Counted from the stretch's first letter, positions 26,221-35,487 are shown. The stretch: 64,000 nt of DNA from Oscillospiraceae bacterium (GCA_017466865.1 JAFTTI010000014.1:1-64000); one strand, 5' to 3'. Program-made: numbers and translations. The notes: generated by a model from the letters alone, not told the origin.

Positions 26221-28138
26221 ATTCCTTATTTTCTCTTTGCTTTTTCTTACGTTCGGTTTTGTTTTTATACATTTCTTCATCGGCAATCTTGAAAAGATCC
26301 TGATACTCTGAATCTTCTTTTGCAATAGCATAACCGAGTGAAAATCTCAGCGGAACTGTAAGTCCTTTTTCGAGAGTTGCCTTGCTATTACTTTGGATAT
26401 ACTGAAGCGTTTCGATAGCCTTCATAAGCTCTTCTTCGCTGTCATATCCATAAAGGAAGAGAACAAACTCATCTCCGCCCTGTCTTGATGCGATACTGCT
26501 TTTTATGCCGAAATTGTTTATGATATCTGCTATCTTTTTAAGATAGATATCACCCTTTTCGTGACCATAGGTATCGTTTATCTGTTTAAGACCATCAGCG
26601 TCTATCATAATAACGGCGTTCTGACCTAAATCTTCTCTGTCTTTGAAAAGTTCATCGAGTTTTTCTGTGAGTCCTCTTCTGTTATAAAGACCTGTAAGAT
26701 CATCAACATCTCTTTCGTGTTCTATATTTTTAAGTTTCTGTATCTCATCGGTAACATCAATGACGATTCCGAAAACAACGCCTTCGTTTTCGGTTTCTTC
26801 AATGCGGATATATTTTTCACCCATTTGATAAATCCCCGTTTCGTTTTTAACAGGGTTTGTTTTTATACCCTCAATGAACGATGAGAATTTTCCCTTATCA
26901 GAAGAAAGTGCTCCCATTGATTTTTCGTCTTTTCCAAAAATTACAGGGATATGTTCGGTGTATCTAACCTTATTCATTTTTCCGCCGAATTCGTATGTTC
27001 CGATATGAAGATTTGTTTTGCTTAAAATATAAGACATACGCTCGTTGTTAGCTAGAAGGCTTTTTACCATTTCGTTGATATAGGAACTGAGTTCAGAAAA
27101 CTCCTTACTGTTTTTAACATCAACCGTTTCTTCAAGATTGCCCTCTGAAATAGATTGTAATTTTTCGTTTACGTCGTGTATTCCCTTAACGACGCATTTG
27201 TCCATATACTTAATCATCGCATTCGCAAGTATTACAGAAAGGACTATAAGGGCAAGTGTTATCCAGAAAACAGTCATCGGTGCTCTGCGGTAAAGGGTAT
27301 CTGCGTTGACAACGCGTCCGATATGATAATTTTCACCGACTTGTTCGAATACACAGAAACAAAGCGTTCCGTTTATTTCGTTATGGAAACCATCCGGGTC
27401 GGTTTCTATTCTTTCCATATTAAAACCCACATCTGAGGCTTTTTTGCCGACCATATCAGTTTCGCTTGAACCTACGATTTCTTCGGTTTCGCAGTTGATG
27501 GCATAATAGTTGGCATCGGGACTTACTCTGAAAAGTGAGAAGATATATGAAAGTTCATTCTTTTCGGTAACTTTCATAACATTGACAGGTTCCATTCCTA
27601 TCTGAACGATGAACTTTCCTTTTTCACCCCATACTGCAGAATACTGCATAGGTTTGCTTTCGGCAGTGTTAGGGGTTATTTCCTGAACAAGTTTTAACGA
27701 CTTATCGCTGAGCATCGGTTTGAAGAAAGATATCTGTTTGCCCGAATCGAATGTAAGACCATAGTATTTCGGGTGCGTTCCTGCATAGATTTTTCCTGTT
27801 TCATCAAAAATATGTATTTCGTCTATCTCAACTGATTTTGCGATTCTTTTGAGTTCATACATATTATTTATCGCATCAGGATCGCTTTCAAGAATTCTCG
27901 CAACGAGTTCTGCGTTGTTAAAACAGGTCTGATAATATTCTTCTTCGATCTTTTTCAGTTCTTTCTGATTTTCATCGATAAGTTGAGTCATCTGCTGTAA
28001 GGTTACATGTGCATCATCAACTGCACGAAGCTGTTCTGTAAAAAGCTGAACCAGAAACAGCATCAGAACTATCAGAAAAACAAGTATAGCGGTTATTCTA
28101 TACATATACCTGCTGATTATTTTATTAAGTGGTTTCAT
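26219..28138 (-). CDS. Membrane-bound diguanylate cyclase (sensor-HAMP-PAS-GGDEF)
   Basis: A 639-residue protein; start at 28138 because GGAGAA lies 6 bases before it. TM1 (about 10-33) and TM2 (about 288-308) bracket a ~250-residue extracellular dCACHE/PAS-like sensor domain. A HAMP-like segment follows (about 315-365), then a PAS-like region, then the GGDEF domain beginning VDDLTGLYNRRGL with an intact RQGGDEF motif. It should make cyclic di-GMP in response to an outside signal. The nearest likely cyclic di-GMP target is the PgaC/PgaD synthase encoded 5.5 kb away. No EAL domain is present. Confidence 0.9.
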   Translation of the reverse strand: MKPLNKIISRYMYRITAILVFLIVLMLFLVQLFTEQLRAVDDAHVTLQQMTQLIDENQKELKKIEEEYYQTCFNNAELVARILESDPDAINNMYELKRIAKSVEIDEIHIFDETGKIYAGTHPKYYGLTFDSGKQISFFKPMLSDKSLKLVQEITPNTAESKPMQYSAVWGEKGKFIVQIGMEPVNVMKVTEKNELSYIFSLFRVSPDANYYAINCETEEIVGSSETDMVGKKASDVGFNMERIETDPDGFHNEINGTLCFCVFEQVGENYHIGRVVNADTLYRRAPMTVFWITLALIVLSVILANAMIKYMDKCVVKGIHDVNEKLQSISEGNLEETVDVKNSKEFSELSSYINEMVKSLLANNERMSYILSKTNLHIGTYEFGGKMNKVRYTEHIPVIFGKDEKSMGALSSDKGKFSSFIEGIKTNPVKNETGIYQMGEKYIRIEETENEGVVFGIVIDVTDEIQKLKNIEHERDVDDLTGLYNRRGLTEKLDELFKDREDLGQNAVIMIDADGLKQINDTYGHEKGDIYLKKIADIINNFGIKSSIASRQGGDEFVLFLYGYDSEEELMKAIETLQYIQSNSKATLEKGLTVPLRFSLGYAIAKEDSEYQDLFKIADEEMYKNKTERKKKQRENKE

Positions 28139-28176
28139 ATACATTTCTCCAAAAAAATATATAGTAATACAAAACA

Positions 28177-28205
28177 ATTATACCACAATAAAAAATCTGT
28201 TACAA
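28177..28205 (-). promoter_or_regulatory. Promoter of the diguanylate cyclase gene
   Basis: On the minus strand TTGTAA (28205-28200), 17 bp, TATAAT (28182-28177). Confidence 0.75.
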
Positions 28206-28263
28206 TATTGAGAAAGGGATATTTTTCAGATAAAATATGTCGATTTTGAAAAATTTTTTACAG

Positions 28264-28297
28264 ATAAAAAGGGTATCGTGATTTTCGCGATACCCTT
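28264..28297 (-). terminator. Terminator of the carrier-protein operon
   Basis: AAGGGTATCG (28269-28278) pairs with CGATACCCTT (28288-28297); on the minus strand it is followed by TTTTT. It ends the six-gene operon running from 33459. Confidence 0.82.
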
Positions 28298-28302
28298 ATA
28301 GT

Positions 28303-28869
28303 TTATTCACTTTCACAGACGGATATAAACAGACCTTCTTTTTCTTCTGTAAAGAATTCTGCTTTCGTTGTATCCGCTTCTTTAAGACCGTGAGAAAACC
28401 CTTCGCCCGTCATCTTTATGAAACTTTCCTTCATTGTCCAGATTTTTGTGAATTCCCTCGCTTTATCGGGAGAATTTTCTATCTTTAAAAGTTCGTTTTC
28501 AGAGCATACCTTTTCAGCAAGTCTTTGCGAAAAAGGTTTTATTTCTTCTGCGTCAACGCCGATTTCTTTATCTGAAATAACGCATACACAGCATCTTTTT
28601 GAATGACTTATACTAAAGAAAATATCGTTTCTGTCTTTAAGATAAGGCTTTCCTTGGCTTGAAAATAAAAGCTCAAAACTACTGATGCCATAGTCGTTTT
28701 CAAGAGCGGTTTTCAGAAGATTATAACAGAGAAAAGACTTTTTTCTGTCCTCCTCTTTTTTATATCTTCCTGCCCTTTCTTTAACGGATAATGGCATAGA
28801 CTCTATAATTTCAGAAAGATTTTCGTCAGAAAGTTTTTCAAAGTCAGAATAAAAGTAGAGTTTAAACAT
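28303..28869 (-). CDS. Sfp-type 4'-phosphopantetheinyl transferase
   Basis: A 188-residue Sfp/AcpT-like enzyme that moves phosphopantetheine from CoA to the Ser of a carrier protein. Motifs are IGVDAEEIKPF (near 98-108, with the metal Asp) and WTMKESFIKMTGEGF (near 145-160, with E and K of the active site). It is the last gene of an operon that also encodes a carrier protein at 30820-31047, its likely client. Its ATG overlaps the stop of the SCP2 gene by one base. Confidence 0.92.
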   Translation of the reverse strand: MFKLYFYSDFEKLSDENLSEIIESMPLSVKERAGRYKKEEDRKKSFLCYNLLKTALENDYGISSFELLFSSQGKPYLKDRNDIFFSISHSKRCCVCVISDKEIGVDAEEIKPFSQRLAEKVCSENELLKIENSPDKAREFTKIWTMKESFIKMTGEGFSHGLKEADTTKAEFFTEEKEGLFISVCESE

Positions 28870-29243
28870 TATGCTTTTTTCTTTGAAGCCTTTTTCTTTG
28901 CGGGCTTTTCTTCTTTCTTTATTGTGTCAACAATATTCTTGAATTCAAGTGCCTTTTCGATGCTTCCTTCGATTTTGAGTTTTCCTACTGTATAGGCAAA
29001 AACGGGATCGAGTTCACCACCGATAAGATTGAGGAAATCTTCTGCACCCATAATGAATTTACAATCTCTGTCGTAGTATTCATAAGGTTCACAGAAAACC
29101 TGTCTGTCCTTGAGTTCGATATAGAAAGCACCTTCGCCTTCGCCTTCGATATTTACCTGAACAGCAAGATGTCCGCCCATATTGCTTACATCGCTCTTCA
29201 TAACGATTTCTTTTGTCTTATTGAAAATTTCTATATATGTCAT
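28869..29243 (-). CDS. SCP2 sterol-transfer-domain protein
   Basis: A 124-residue protein resembling the SCP2 lipid-binding fold: HLAVQVNIEGEGEGAFYIELKD, read as AVQVNIEGEGEGAF, and FIMGAEDFLNLIGGELDP (typical of the hydrophobic pocket end), then KLKIEGSIEKAL. The last 15 residues are Lys/Ala-rich. SCP2-like proteins bind acyl chains; here it could hold or present the acyl substrate or product of the adjacent AMP ligase and carrier protein. GGAG ribosome site; 11 bp after the ligase. Confidence 0.82.
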   Translation of the reverse strand: MTYIEIFNKTKEIVMKSDVSNMGGHLAVQVNIEGEGEGAFYIELKDRQVFCEPYEYYDRDCKFIMGAEDFLNLIGGELDPVFAYTVGKLKIEGSIEKALEFKNIVDTIKKEEKPAKKKASKKKA

Positions 29244-29254
29244 AAAATTTCTCC

Positions 29255-30799
29255 TTATATCAGGTCGCCCTGTTTAGTCTGCTGACGCTTGATCTTTTTA
29301 GAAGTAGTCTTGTCAAATTCTTCGTTTCTTATGCGGATTTTTCTGATTGTCTTTGCGGATGTAACTGTTGTGTTGATAACTTTGATAAGTTCAGAAATTT
29401 CTGCATTTATTTCGTCAGTTGATTTATCCTTGAAATATTCGGCATTCGGGAAGATTTCCGCTGTGATAAAGCCTTCTTCGGCATAAACCATAACTTCGGC
29501 AACCATATCTTTTCCTGCAAACTTGTTTTCGATTTCTTCGGGAGAAACATTTTCACCGTTGCTTAAAATGATAAGGTTTTTCTTTCTTCCTGTGATGAAA
29601 ACATGATTGTTTTCAACATAACCGAGGTCACCTGTGTGAAGCCAGCCGTCAGCTGTAAGAACTTCCGCGGTAGCGTCGGGATCTTTATAGTATCCCTTCA
29701 TAACAGAGGGACTCTTGACAACGATTTCGCCGTCTTCGATTTTAACTTCACAGCCCTTTACGATTGTTCCTACATCGCCGAAGCTTTCATCTGTAAAGAG
29801 AGATGATGTTATACGGGGTGAACATTCTGTCATTCCGTAACCCTGTGACATAGGAATACCGAGTTCCTTATATCCGTTCTGAATTTCAGGTGCGAGATAA
29901 GCACCGCCACTGTAGATACCTTTAAGTCTTCCGCCGAAAACAGCCTGTGCTATCATCTGTGGGGGAATTTCAGGCTTCGCAGCAGATGCCACTTTAATCT
30001 GCTTTAAGATAGTTTCTGCAATCATAGGAACGAGAAGAATGATTGTAGGCTGGAAAAGTTTAAGGTTCATCGCAATTCTCATAATAGAGTCGTTAACGCA
30101 TATAGTTGTTCCATAGCGAAGACCTAAAAGAATATCACAAGTAAAGCAGTAAACATGGTGAATAGGAAGAACAGTCATTGTTGTTTCTTCGGGAGTACTT
30201 TCGTTGTCACAGCACATTGTGTTGTCGATAAGGTTGCCGTGAGTGAGCATAACGCCCTTGCTCTTTCCTGTTGTTCCTGATGTGTAAACAATAGCCGCGA
30301 GGTTATCTTCCTTGATTTCGGGGAGCGTTTCAGCCTCACTATATTCAGAAACAATCTTTTCTGTTGAGACAGAGCCTTCTGTTTCCTGAAGGGGAATATA
30401 GTATTTTACATCGGGACAGTTTGCCTTTATAGCGTCAATCATAGGAGCGTATTTTGTATCATAGAAGAATACAGAAATATCAGCTCTCTGTAAAAGTTCG
30501 CAAAGGTCGGGGCAGGGAAGCTGTGCATCAAGAGGAACTATTGGATTTCCTGTTGAAACAGAGCCGAAATAGCTCACAAGATAAGCATAACTTGTAGGGC
30601 CTATAACTGCCGCATGGAACTTTTCACCGATTTCTGTCAGAAGATAATTTGCGAGTTTATGACAATCCGATTTAAAATCGTTGAATGTTTTTTCAACAAT
30701 ATCCTTGCCACATTTTTCTTTGAGAAAAATTCCTTCGCCATAAAGGGCAGCAGCGCGTTCGTAAAGGTCACGAAGAGTCTTGACTGTTGTCTTGTTCAT
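29255..30799 (-). CDS. AMP-dependent acyl/aryl ligase (acyl-CoA synthetase or carrier-protein loading enzyme)
   Basis: A 514-residue ANL-superfamily enzyme. The P-loop-like AMP motif is IVYTSGTTGKSKGV (near 172-185); QGYGMTECSP, DGWLHTGDLGY and the C-terminal lysine region DKTTSKKIKR complete the core motifs. It adenylates a carboxylic acid and passes it to CoA or, given the free-standing carrier protein encoded just upstream, to a phosphopantetheine arm. The specificity code cannot be assigned by eye. GGAG site before the ATG. Confidence 0.9.
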   Translation of the reverse strand: MNKTTVKTLRDLYERAAALYGEGIFLKEKCGKDIVEKTFNDFKSDCHKLANYLLTEIGEKFHAAVIGPTSYAYLVSYFGSVSTGNPIVPLDAQLPCPDLCELLQRADISVFFYDTKYAPMIDAIKANCPDVKYYIPLQETEGSVSTEKIVSEYSEAETLPEIKEDNLAAIVYTSGTTGKSKGVMLTHGNLIDNTMCCDNESTPEETTMTVLPIHHVYCFTCDILLGLRYGTTICVNDSIMRIAMNLKLFQPTIILLVPMIAETILKQIKVASAAKPEIPPQMIAQAVFGGRLKGIYSGGAYLAPEIQNGYKELGIPMSQGYGMTECSPRITSSLFTDESFGDVGTIVKGCEVKIEDGEIVVKSPSVMKGYYKDPDATAEVLTADGWLHTGDLGYVENNHVFITGRKKNLIILSNGENVSPEEIENKFAGKDMVAEVMVYAEEGFITAEIFPNAEYFKDKSTDEINAEISELIKVINTTVTSAKTIRKIRIRNEEFDKTTSKKIKRQQTKQGDLI

Positions 30800-30819
30800 A
30801 AAAATTCTCCTTTAAGAAA

Positions 30820-31047
30820 TTAAGCCTTGATTGATGCGATATATCTCATAGCATCGCCTACTGTCTGAAGATTTGTAACCTGTGATTCGTCAACAACAAT
30901 CTCGAATTCCTGTTCGATTTCGCCTAAAAAACTCATAAAGTCGTATGAGTTGAATCCGAGGTCTTCAATAAATCTTGAATCTTCTGTAACTTCTTCAGGG
31001 AGAACGTCAACATAGTTTGTGATGATTTCTGTAAATTTTTCGAACAT
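30820..31047 (-). CDS. Acyl/peptidyl carrier protein
   Basis: A 75-residue acidic helical protein with the phosphopantetheine site in EDLGFNSYDFMSF, Ser34. The GFNS sequence replaces the more common GxDS. It lies between the condensation protein and the AMP ligase, so it is the probable shuttle between them. It is short but full-length for this family. Confidence 0.92.
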   Translation of the reverse strand: MFEKFTEIITNYVDVLPEEVTEDSRFIEDLGFNSYDFMSFLGEIEQEFEIVVDESQVTNLQTVGDAMRYIASIKA

Positions 31048-31074
31048 AATAATAACTCCTTTTTTATCTTTCTC

Positions 31075-32481
31075 TTATATCATTTCAAGTATTTCGCCTA
31101 CTGTGCGCTGTGGGTCTTCAATTCCTCTGAAAAGCGCACGGCAGATGTAATAATAAAGATATTCCATTTCGTATTCGGTAACGGCATCTTTTCTGTATTC
31201 AAAGTTGAAATCAAGACCGTTATCTTCGGCTCTGTGCATAACAGTAAGGTAAAGGGGCTGTCCCGCAACACCGTTTGTATACCACATTGTCTTATAGTTT
31301 ATATCAGGCATTTCATTTTCTTTACGCTGTAAAGTCATAGGCTGATATGTAAGACTTAAACTTTCATAACTTGTTCCGGGAGCGTTTTTCCAATGTCTTG
31401 CTCTTCTTATTGTATAATCAATCGGGTCAAAGTTTGCGTGTCTGAAAAGTTTATTCTGTTCTGCCTGAATAATTCCTAAAGCATCAAGGAAAGTTGTTTC
31501 AGGCTCTATGTATGTTCTTACGGGGAAGAAATGAATTCTTGTTCCGCCTGATTTCTTTTCGAGGAGTGTTCCTCTTCTTGCAACGCAACTCTTTACTGAA
31601 ACGTCCTTTTCATCGCCGTTGAACTTTGAAAGGATTGTTCTAAGTCCCATAAGAAGAAGTGTCGCCATAGGAATTTTATTGTCAAGACAGAACTGCATAA
31701 GTCTTTCAGAAGGTTCTTTTTCGAGATGATAAACAGCAATAGCCGCTTCGGGATTTCTGCTGACAACCATAGCATATCTCTGGTCGGGATTGTTGTTTTC
31801 TCTTCTCTGAGTAATAAGTCTTCCCATTCCGTTGAAGTCGGTATACATAGGTTCAGACTTTGTGATTTCGTTCATCCAGAATTCTTCGTCTTTCTTATAA
31901 GCTACGGAACCTGCCTCGTATTCAAGGTCTTTTTCGACAGCCTTTAAATATCTCATCATAGGCTTCGGCATTTCTGTATTGTAAACAAGATGACAATATG
32001 CCTTTAAAACATATTCATCGAACATAATAAGCGAGCTTGAATCCATGGTCATGTGGTCAACTTTTAAGTATGTTCCGTTGTATCCGTTGGGGAGCTTTAT
32101 GATAGCGATATAGTTCATAGGCGAATTATATCTTTCAAACGGAACAGCTGTCCATCTTCTCATTTCGTTGTGAGCATCATCTTCGTTCCAGTTTGAAAAA
32201 TCGAAAACGGGGATATCTCTGTCATCGTTAGGAACGATATACTGATATACTGTATCGTCTTCGTCTTTTAAGAATCTTATTCTCATCGAGTCAAATTCTT
32301 GATAAGCCATCTTGATTGCTTTTTTGAGAGCATCAATGTCAAAATCGTTCTGAACATAAAATCCCGAACCGATATTCAAAACCTGATGTGCCGAGAACTT
32401 TATGGTGTAGTTGTGTATTCTCTGCGCCGCGGTTAATGGATAGCATTTTAAAACCGCACCGTTTACTTCAAATTCCTTCAT
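31075..32481 (-). CDS. Stand-alone condensation-domain protein (NRPS type)
   Basis: A 468-residue protein with the size and order of an NRPS condensation domain or acyltransferase of that fold. The active-site motif reads VDHMTMDSSS, a variant of HHxxxDG with His143 and Asp147 retained. The opening YPLTAAQRIHNY (near 14-25) matches the C1 core. It could join the acyl group on the carrier protein to an amine or alcohol. No adenylation domain for an amino acid is fused, so the acceptor is likely free or provided by another protein. Confidence 0.85.
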   Translation of the reverse strand: MKEFEVNGAVLKCYPLTAAQRIHNYTIKFSAHQVLNIGSGFYVQNDFDIDALKKAIKMAYQEFDSMRIRFLKDEDDTVYQYIVPNDDRDIPVFDFSNWNEDDAHNEMRRWTAVPFERYNSPMNYIAIIKLPNGYNGTYLKVDHMTMDSSSLIMFDEYVLKAYCHLVYNTEMPKPMMRYLKAVEKDLEYEAGSVAYKKDEEFWMNEITKSEPMYTDFNGMGRLITQRRENNNPDQRYAMVVSRNPEAAIAVYHLEKEPSERLMQFCLDNKIPMATLLLMGLRTILSKFNGDEKDVSVKSCVARRGTLLEKKSGGTRIHFFPVRTYIEPETTFLDALGIIQAEQNKLFRHANFDPIDYTIRRARHWKNAPGTSYESLSLTYQPMTLQRKENEMPDINYKTMWYTNGVAGQPLYLTVMHRAEDNGLDFNFEYRKDAVTEYEMEYLYYYICRALFRGIEDPQRTVGEILEMI

Positions 32482-32496
32482 ATTCTGCCTCCTTCA

Positions 32497-33459
32497 TTAA
32501 AGAGTGAAAAATCTTCCGATAAAGTCCTTTACCTTTTCTTCGTAAAGCGCAGGGTTTTCGTAATAACTTGCGCCGTGTCCCGCGTTTTCAACATATAAAA
32601 GTTCTTTTTCTGAATTACAAGCGTTGAAGTTTCTTTCTGTCATATAAACAGGAACGAAATCATCTTCTTTTCCGTGAATGAAGAGGATAGGAATATCAGT
32701 TTTGACAACAGCGTCAAGTGTTGAATAATCCTTGAAGCCATATCCTGCTTTCTTGTTGCAGATTCTGTTGTTCATATTCATAACAGGGAACTGCGAAAGT
32801 TTGTAATCTCTTTTGAGGATATGTGAGAAAACATCATAGGGTGATGTGAATGCACAATCCGAAACGACAGCCTTTACTGACTTTGAAATATCATCAAAAC
32901 CTGTTGCCATAACAGCTGTTGATGCGCCCATTGAAACACCATAGAGAAGAATATTTTTCTTTCCTTCAAATCTTTCGTCAACATAATTTATCCATGACAT
33001 ACAATCGTATCTGTCGAGAATACCGAATCCGATATAAGCACCTTCGCTTTCGCCATGCGAACGGCTGTCTACCAAAAGACAATCAAATCCGAGTTTATGC
33101 ATAAATGCAGCGAAAGAACAGTTGCTCATCTTCTGGCTTGTGTATCCGTGAAAACAGATAACGAGGTTGTCAGAAGGATTTTCTGCGGGATAATAATCAC
33201 CGATGAGAGTAAGATCATCCCTTGATTTTATTTCAATTCTTTCTTTGGGAAGAGAGAGCATAAATTCCTTATTAGGCTCAATTATCTTCATATATTCCTG
33301 CCACTTCTGTGCGTCTGCCATTTCGTCCATATCAACCTTTACGCCATCCTGACGGGGAATAACTTTTTTGAAGAGAACATTTGCAGTGAGTGCTGAACCT
33401 GCGGTTAAAAGAGCCGCCGCACTGACAGCTATGCCTGCTGCGATAAATCCTGCGTTCAT
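32497..33459 (-). CDS. Alpha/beta hydrolase, membrane-anchored
   Basis: A 320-residue protein with an N-terminal hydrophobic helix (about 4-28) and a serine hydrolase fold: oxyanion strand NLVICFHGYTSQK (near 98), nucleophile elbow YGVSMGAS (near 171), then an Asp in FIHGKEDDFVP and His in ENAGHGASY. It is first in the six-gene carrier-protein operon, behind its own promoter, and could release or trim the product outside or at the membrane. Substrate is unknown. Confidence 0.87.
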   Translation of the reverse strand: MNAGFIAAGIAVSAAALLTAGSALTANVLFKKVIPRQDGVKVDMDEMADAQKWQEYMKIIEPNKEFMLSLPKERIEIKSRDDLTLIGDYYPAENPSDNLVICFHGYTSQKMSNCSFAAFMHKLGFDCLLVDSRSHGESEGAYIGFGILDRYDCMSWINYVDERFEGKKNILLYGVSMGASTAVMATGFDDISKSVKAVVSDCAFTSPYDVFSHILKRDYKLSQFPVMNMNNRICNKKAGYGFKDYSTLDAVVKTDIPILFIHGKEDDFVPVYMTERNFNACNSEKELLYVENAGHGASYYENPALYEEKVKDFIGRFFTL

Positions 33460-33493
33460 AAAATCACCTTTCCTTAAAAATATACTGCTTAAA

Positions 33494-33522
33494 ATTATAC
33501 CATATTTTTTGTGTTCTGTAAA
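33494..33522 (-). promoter_or_regulatory. Promoter of the carrier-protein operon
   Basis: On the minus strand TTTACA (33522-33517), 17 bp, TATAAT (33499-33494), about 35 bp before the hydrolase ATG at 33459. Confidence 0.8.
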
Positions 33523-33550
33523 GAAATTAAATATGTATAAAAAATAAAAA

Positions 33551-33596
33551 ATCCCAAGGAGATTATTAGGCTGTCCTCACAATAATCACCCTGGGA
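33551..33596 (-). terminator. Terminator after the PgaD-like gene
   Basis: Interrupted stem: TCCCA/TGGGA (33552-33556, 33592-33596), GATTATT/AATAATC (33561-33567, 33581-33587), with a T-run following on the minus strand. It separates pgaCD from the carrier-protein operon. Confidence 0.7.
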
Positions 33597-33601
33597 AAAT
33601 A

Positions 33602-34165
33602 TTATTTCTGTTTTTTCTGTTTTTTTCTTTTTTTCTTTTCTTCTTTTTCCTGTTTATCGTCTTTTCCGCCTATTCCTCGGTCTTCGGGAACAATGTTTGT
33701 AGGAAGAAGAATATATCTTTCGTTATGGAATTTGTCAACTGTCATTTTATCGACCTCAAAAAATTCCATAAGTTCTTCATCCGAAACATCAGGACGGAAA
33801 GTTCTTCTGTGAAGTTTTCCGAAACGGAGATAGTTGTAGTTTTTCCAAAAAATCAGAAAGAGAACAACTACAAGTGCTGCTATGAAAAGAATGAAGAAAT
33901 ATCTTTTTATTTCAAGAATCATTCCTCTTGTAAAGAAGAGAAATTCGGGAAGATACCAACCAAATTGAACAGCAAGCATACCGTAAGCAAGATATAAAAC
34001 GTAGACAAGCATAATTATCCAGCCAAGTACAGTAAGTATCCATTCGATGACCTTTTTCCATTTTTTCTGTTTACCCGAGATAACATGGTCATCAAAGTCA
34101 TAGTCGACTTTCTGTCCGTGTGGTCTTGAACGGGCATCAACAAAACGGTCTTCGTTATCTTTCAT
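33602..34165 (-). CDS. PgaD-like membrane subunit
   Basis: A 187-residue protein with two TM helices (about 42-66 and 88-108) and a conserved-looking segment after the second (NYNYLRFGK, then VSDEELMEFFEVD) as in PgaD proteins, which partner PgaC in poly-beta-1,6-N-acetylglucosamine synthesis. The tail is Lys-rich. It lies 22 bp downstream of the PgaC-like gene. In E. coli PgaC and PgaD together bind cyclic di-GMP; whether that holds here is inference. Confidence 0.7.
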   Translation of the reverse strand: MKDNEDRFVDARSRPHGQKVDYDFDDHVISGKQKKWKKVIEWILTVLGWIIMLVYVLYLAYGMLAVQFGWYLPEFLFFTRGMILEIKRYFFILFIAALVVVLFLIFWKNYNYLRFGKLHRRTFRPDVSDEELMEFFEVDKMTVDKFHNERYILLPTNIVPEDRGIGGKDDKQEKEEKKKRKKQKKQK

Positions 34166-34187
34166 AAAAGGCTCCCTCCTTTTCCGT

Positions 34188-35408
34188 CTATTGAAGTCCT
34201 CTGTCGGGACTGTCCCAGGTTGCGAGTTTCTTCTTTTTTCCTAAAAGAAGCGGCAATGAGCATATAACAACTATCGCATTGATATACCAGTAACAGAAAG
34301 GATACCATATTGCCGCAATCGCATTTTTCATAAGCTTTTCATCGTATTTTCTGTCAAGTGCCATAGCAACAAAGAACTGGATAAGACAAACGAGTGACAG
34401 GAATAAACTTTTCCATATGTAAGGCAGAGCATCCCATGTTCCGTTGAAGATAAGACCGATAACTAAAATTATCGTAAGAATAAGCCAACATATCGCCCAG
34501 AGGATTGTAAGCAACTGTTCGATGTAAATAGTAAACATTCTTCTTGTTTTCCAGCTTTTGAAGATGTTTCCGTGTCGGCGTAAAATTTCCATTCCGCCCT
34601 TTGTCCAGCGCTTTCGCTGATTATAAAGCCCTTTTATAGTTTCGGGAACAAGCATCATACAAAGTGCACGGGGTTCGTATCTTACATCCCAGAAATTCTT
34701 TTCGAGTTTCCAGGTAACACCGATGTCTTCTGTAATCATATCTCTGTCCCAGAGGCGACAGTCCATCAGTGCGCGTTTTCTGAATGCAACAACAACGCCC
34801 GAAACTGTCATAACCTTGCCCCATATTCTTTGTGTTCTTTTTATGAGGCTTATGATACTTGCGTATTCGCAAAGCTGAAGCTTGGCGAGAAGTGAGTTTC
34901 TGTTCCTTACTCTCGGGTTTCCTGTTACAGCGCCTACTCTTTCACTGTTGAAAGGAGTTGTGAAGTGGGGAACCATATAATTGAGAGCATCGGGAGTAAG
35001 GTAAGAGTCAGAATCAACCCCTACAAGAATTTCGCCCTTTGATGCTAAAAGCCCTAAATAAAGAGCGTTTGCTTTTCCGTTGTTTTCTTTAAGGTCGATA
35101 AATCTTAAATTATGATATTTCGGCAGAAGACTTAAAACTATCTCTGATGTGTTATCTGAACTTCCATCGTTTATCGCGATAATTTCATAATTAGGATATC
35201 TTATCTTTGAAAGCTCTTCTACCGTTTTTTCAATTGTTTCCGCTTCGTTGAAACAGGGAACAAGTATCGAAACCATAGGCGTTTCATACAAAGGAATAGG
35301 TTTTTTCTTTTCGTTTGTCAGGTAAAACATAATTCCGCCTACCATCCACATAACAGACATTATGGCAGGATACCAGAAAACGAAAATTTCCATAAGTCGC
35401 AAAAGCAC
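34188..35408 (-). CDS. pgaC: PgaC-like processive GT2 glycosyltransferase (poly-N-acetylglucosamine synthase type)
   Basis: A 406-residue membrane glycosyltransferase. GTG at 35408 is chosen as start because AAGGAGGG lies 5 bases before it; an in-frame ATG at 35444 has no such site. An N-terminal TM helix precedes a GT-A domain with ILVPCFNEAETIEKT, AINDGSSDNT, the DxD in GVDSDSYL, the TED of the catalytic base in MITEDIGV, and the product-binding QRKRW motif; three or four TM helices follow. This is the PgaC/IcaA arrangement. Confidence 0.87.
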   Translation of the reverse strand: MLLRLMEIFVFWYPAIMSVMWMVGGIMFYLTNEKKKPIPLYETPMVSILVPCFNEAETIEKTVEELSKIRYPNYEIIAINDGSSDNTSEIVLSLLPKYHNLRFIDLKENNGKANALYLGLLASKGEILVGVDSDSYLTPDALNYMVPHFTTPFNSERVGAVTGNPRVRNRNSLLAKLQLCEYASIISLIKRTQRIWGKVMTVSGVVVAFRKRALMDCRLWDRDMITEDIGVTWKLEKNFWDVRYEPRALCMMLVPETIKGLYNQRKRWTKGGMEILRRHGNIFKSWKTRRMFTIYIEQLLTILWAICWLILTIILVIGLIFNGTWDALPYIWKSLFLSLVCLIQFFVAMALDRKYDEKLMKNAIAAIWYPFCYWYINAIVVICSLPLLLGKKKKLATWDSPDRGLQ

Positions 35409-35458
35409 AAAATCCCTCCTTGTTTTTTCTGCATAATGCGTCATGATCCGTCATAATC

Positions 35459-35487
35459 ATTGTAACATTTTGTTAACACTTTTTCAA
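35459..35487 (-). promoter_or_regulatory. Promoter of pgaC-pgaD
   Basis: On the minus strand TTGAAA (35487-35482), 17 bp, TACAAT (35464-35459). Confidence 0.75.

Noticed and set aside
34188-35444. ATG at 35444 as the pgaC start
   Set aside because: GTG at 35408 has AAGGAGGG five bases upstream, while the ATG has no ribosome site.
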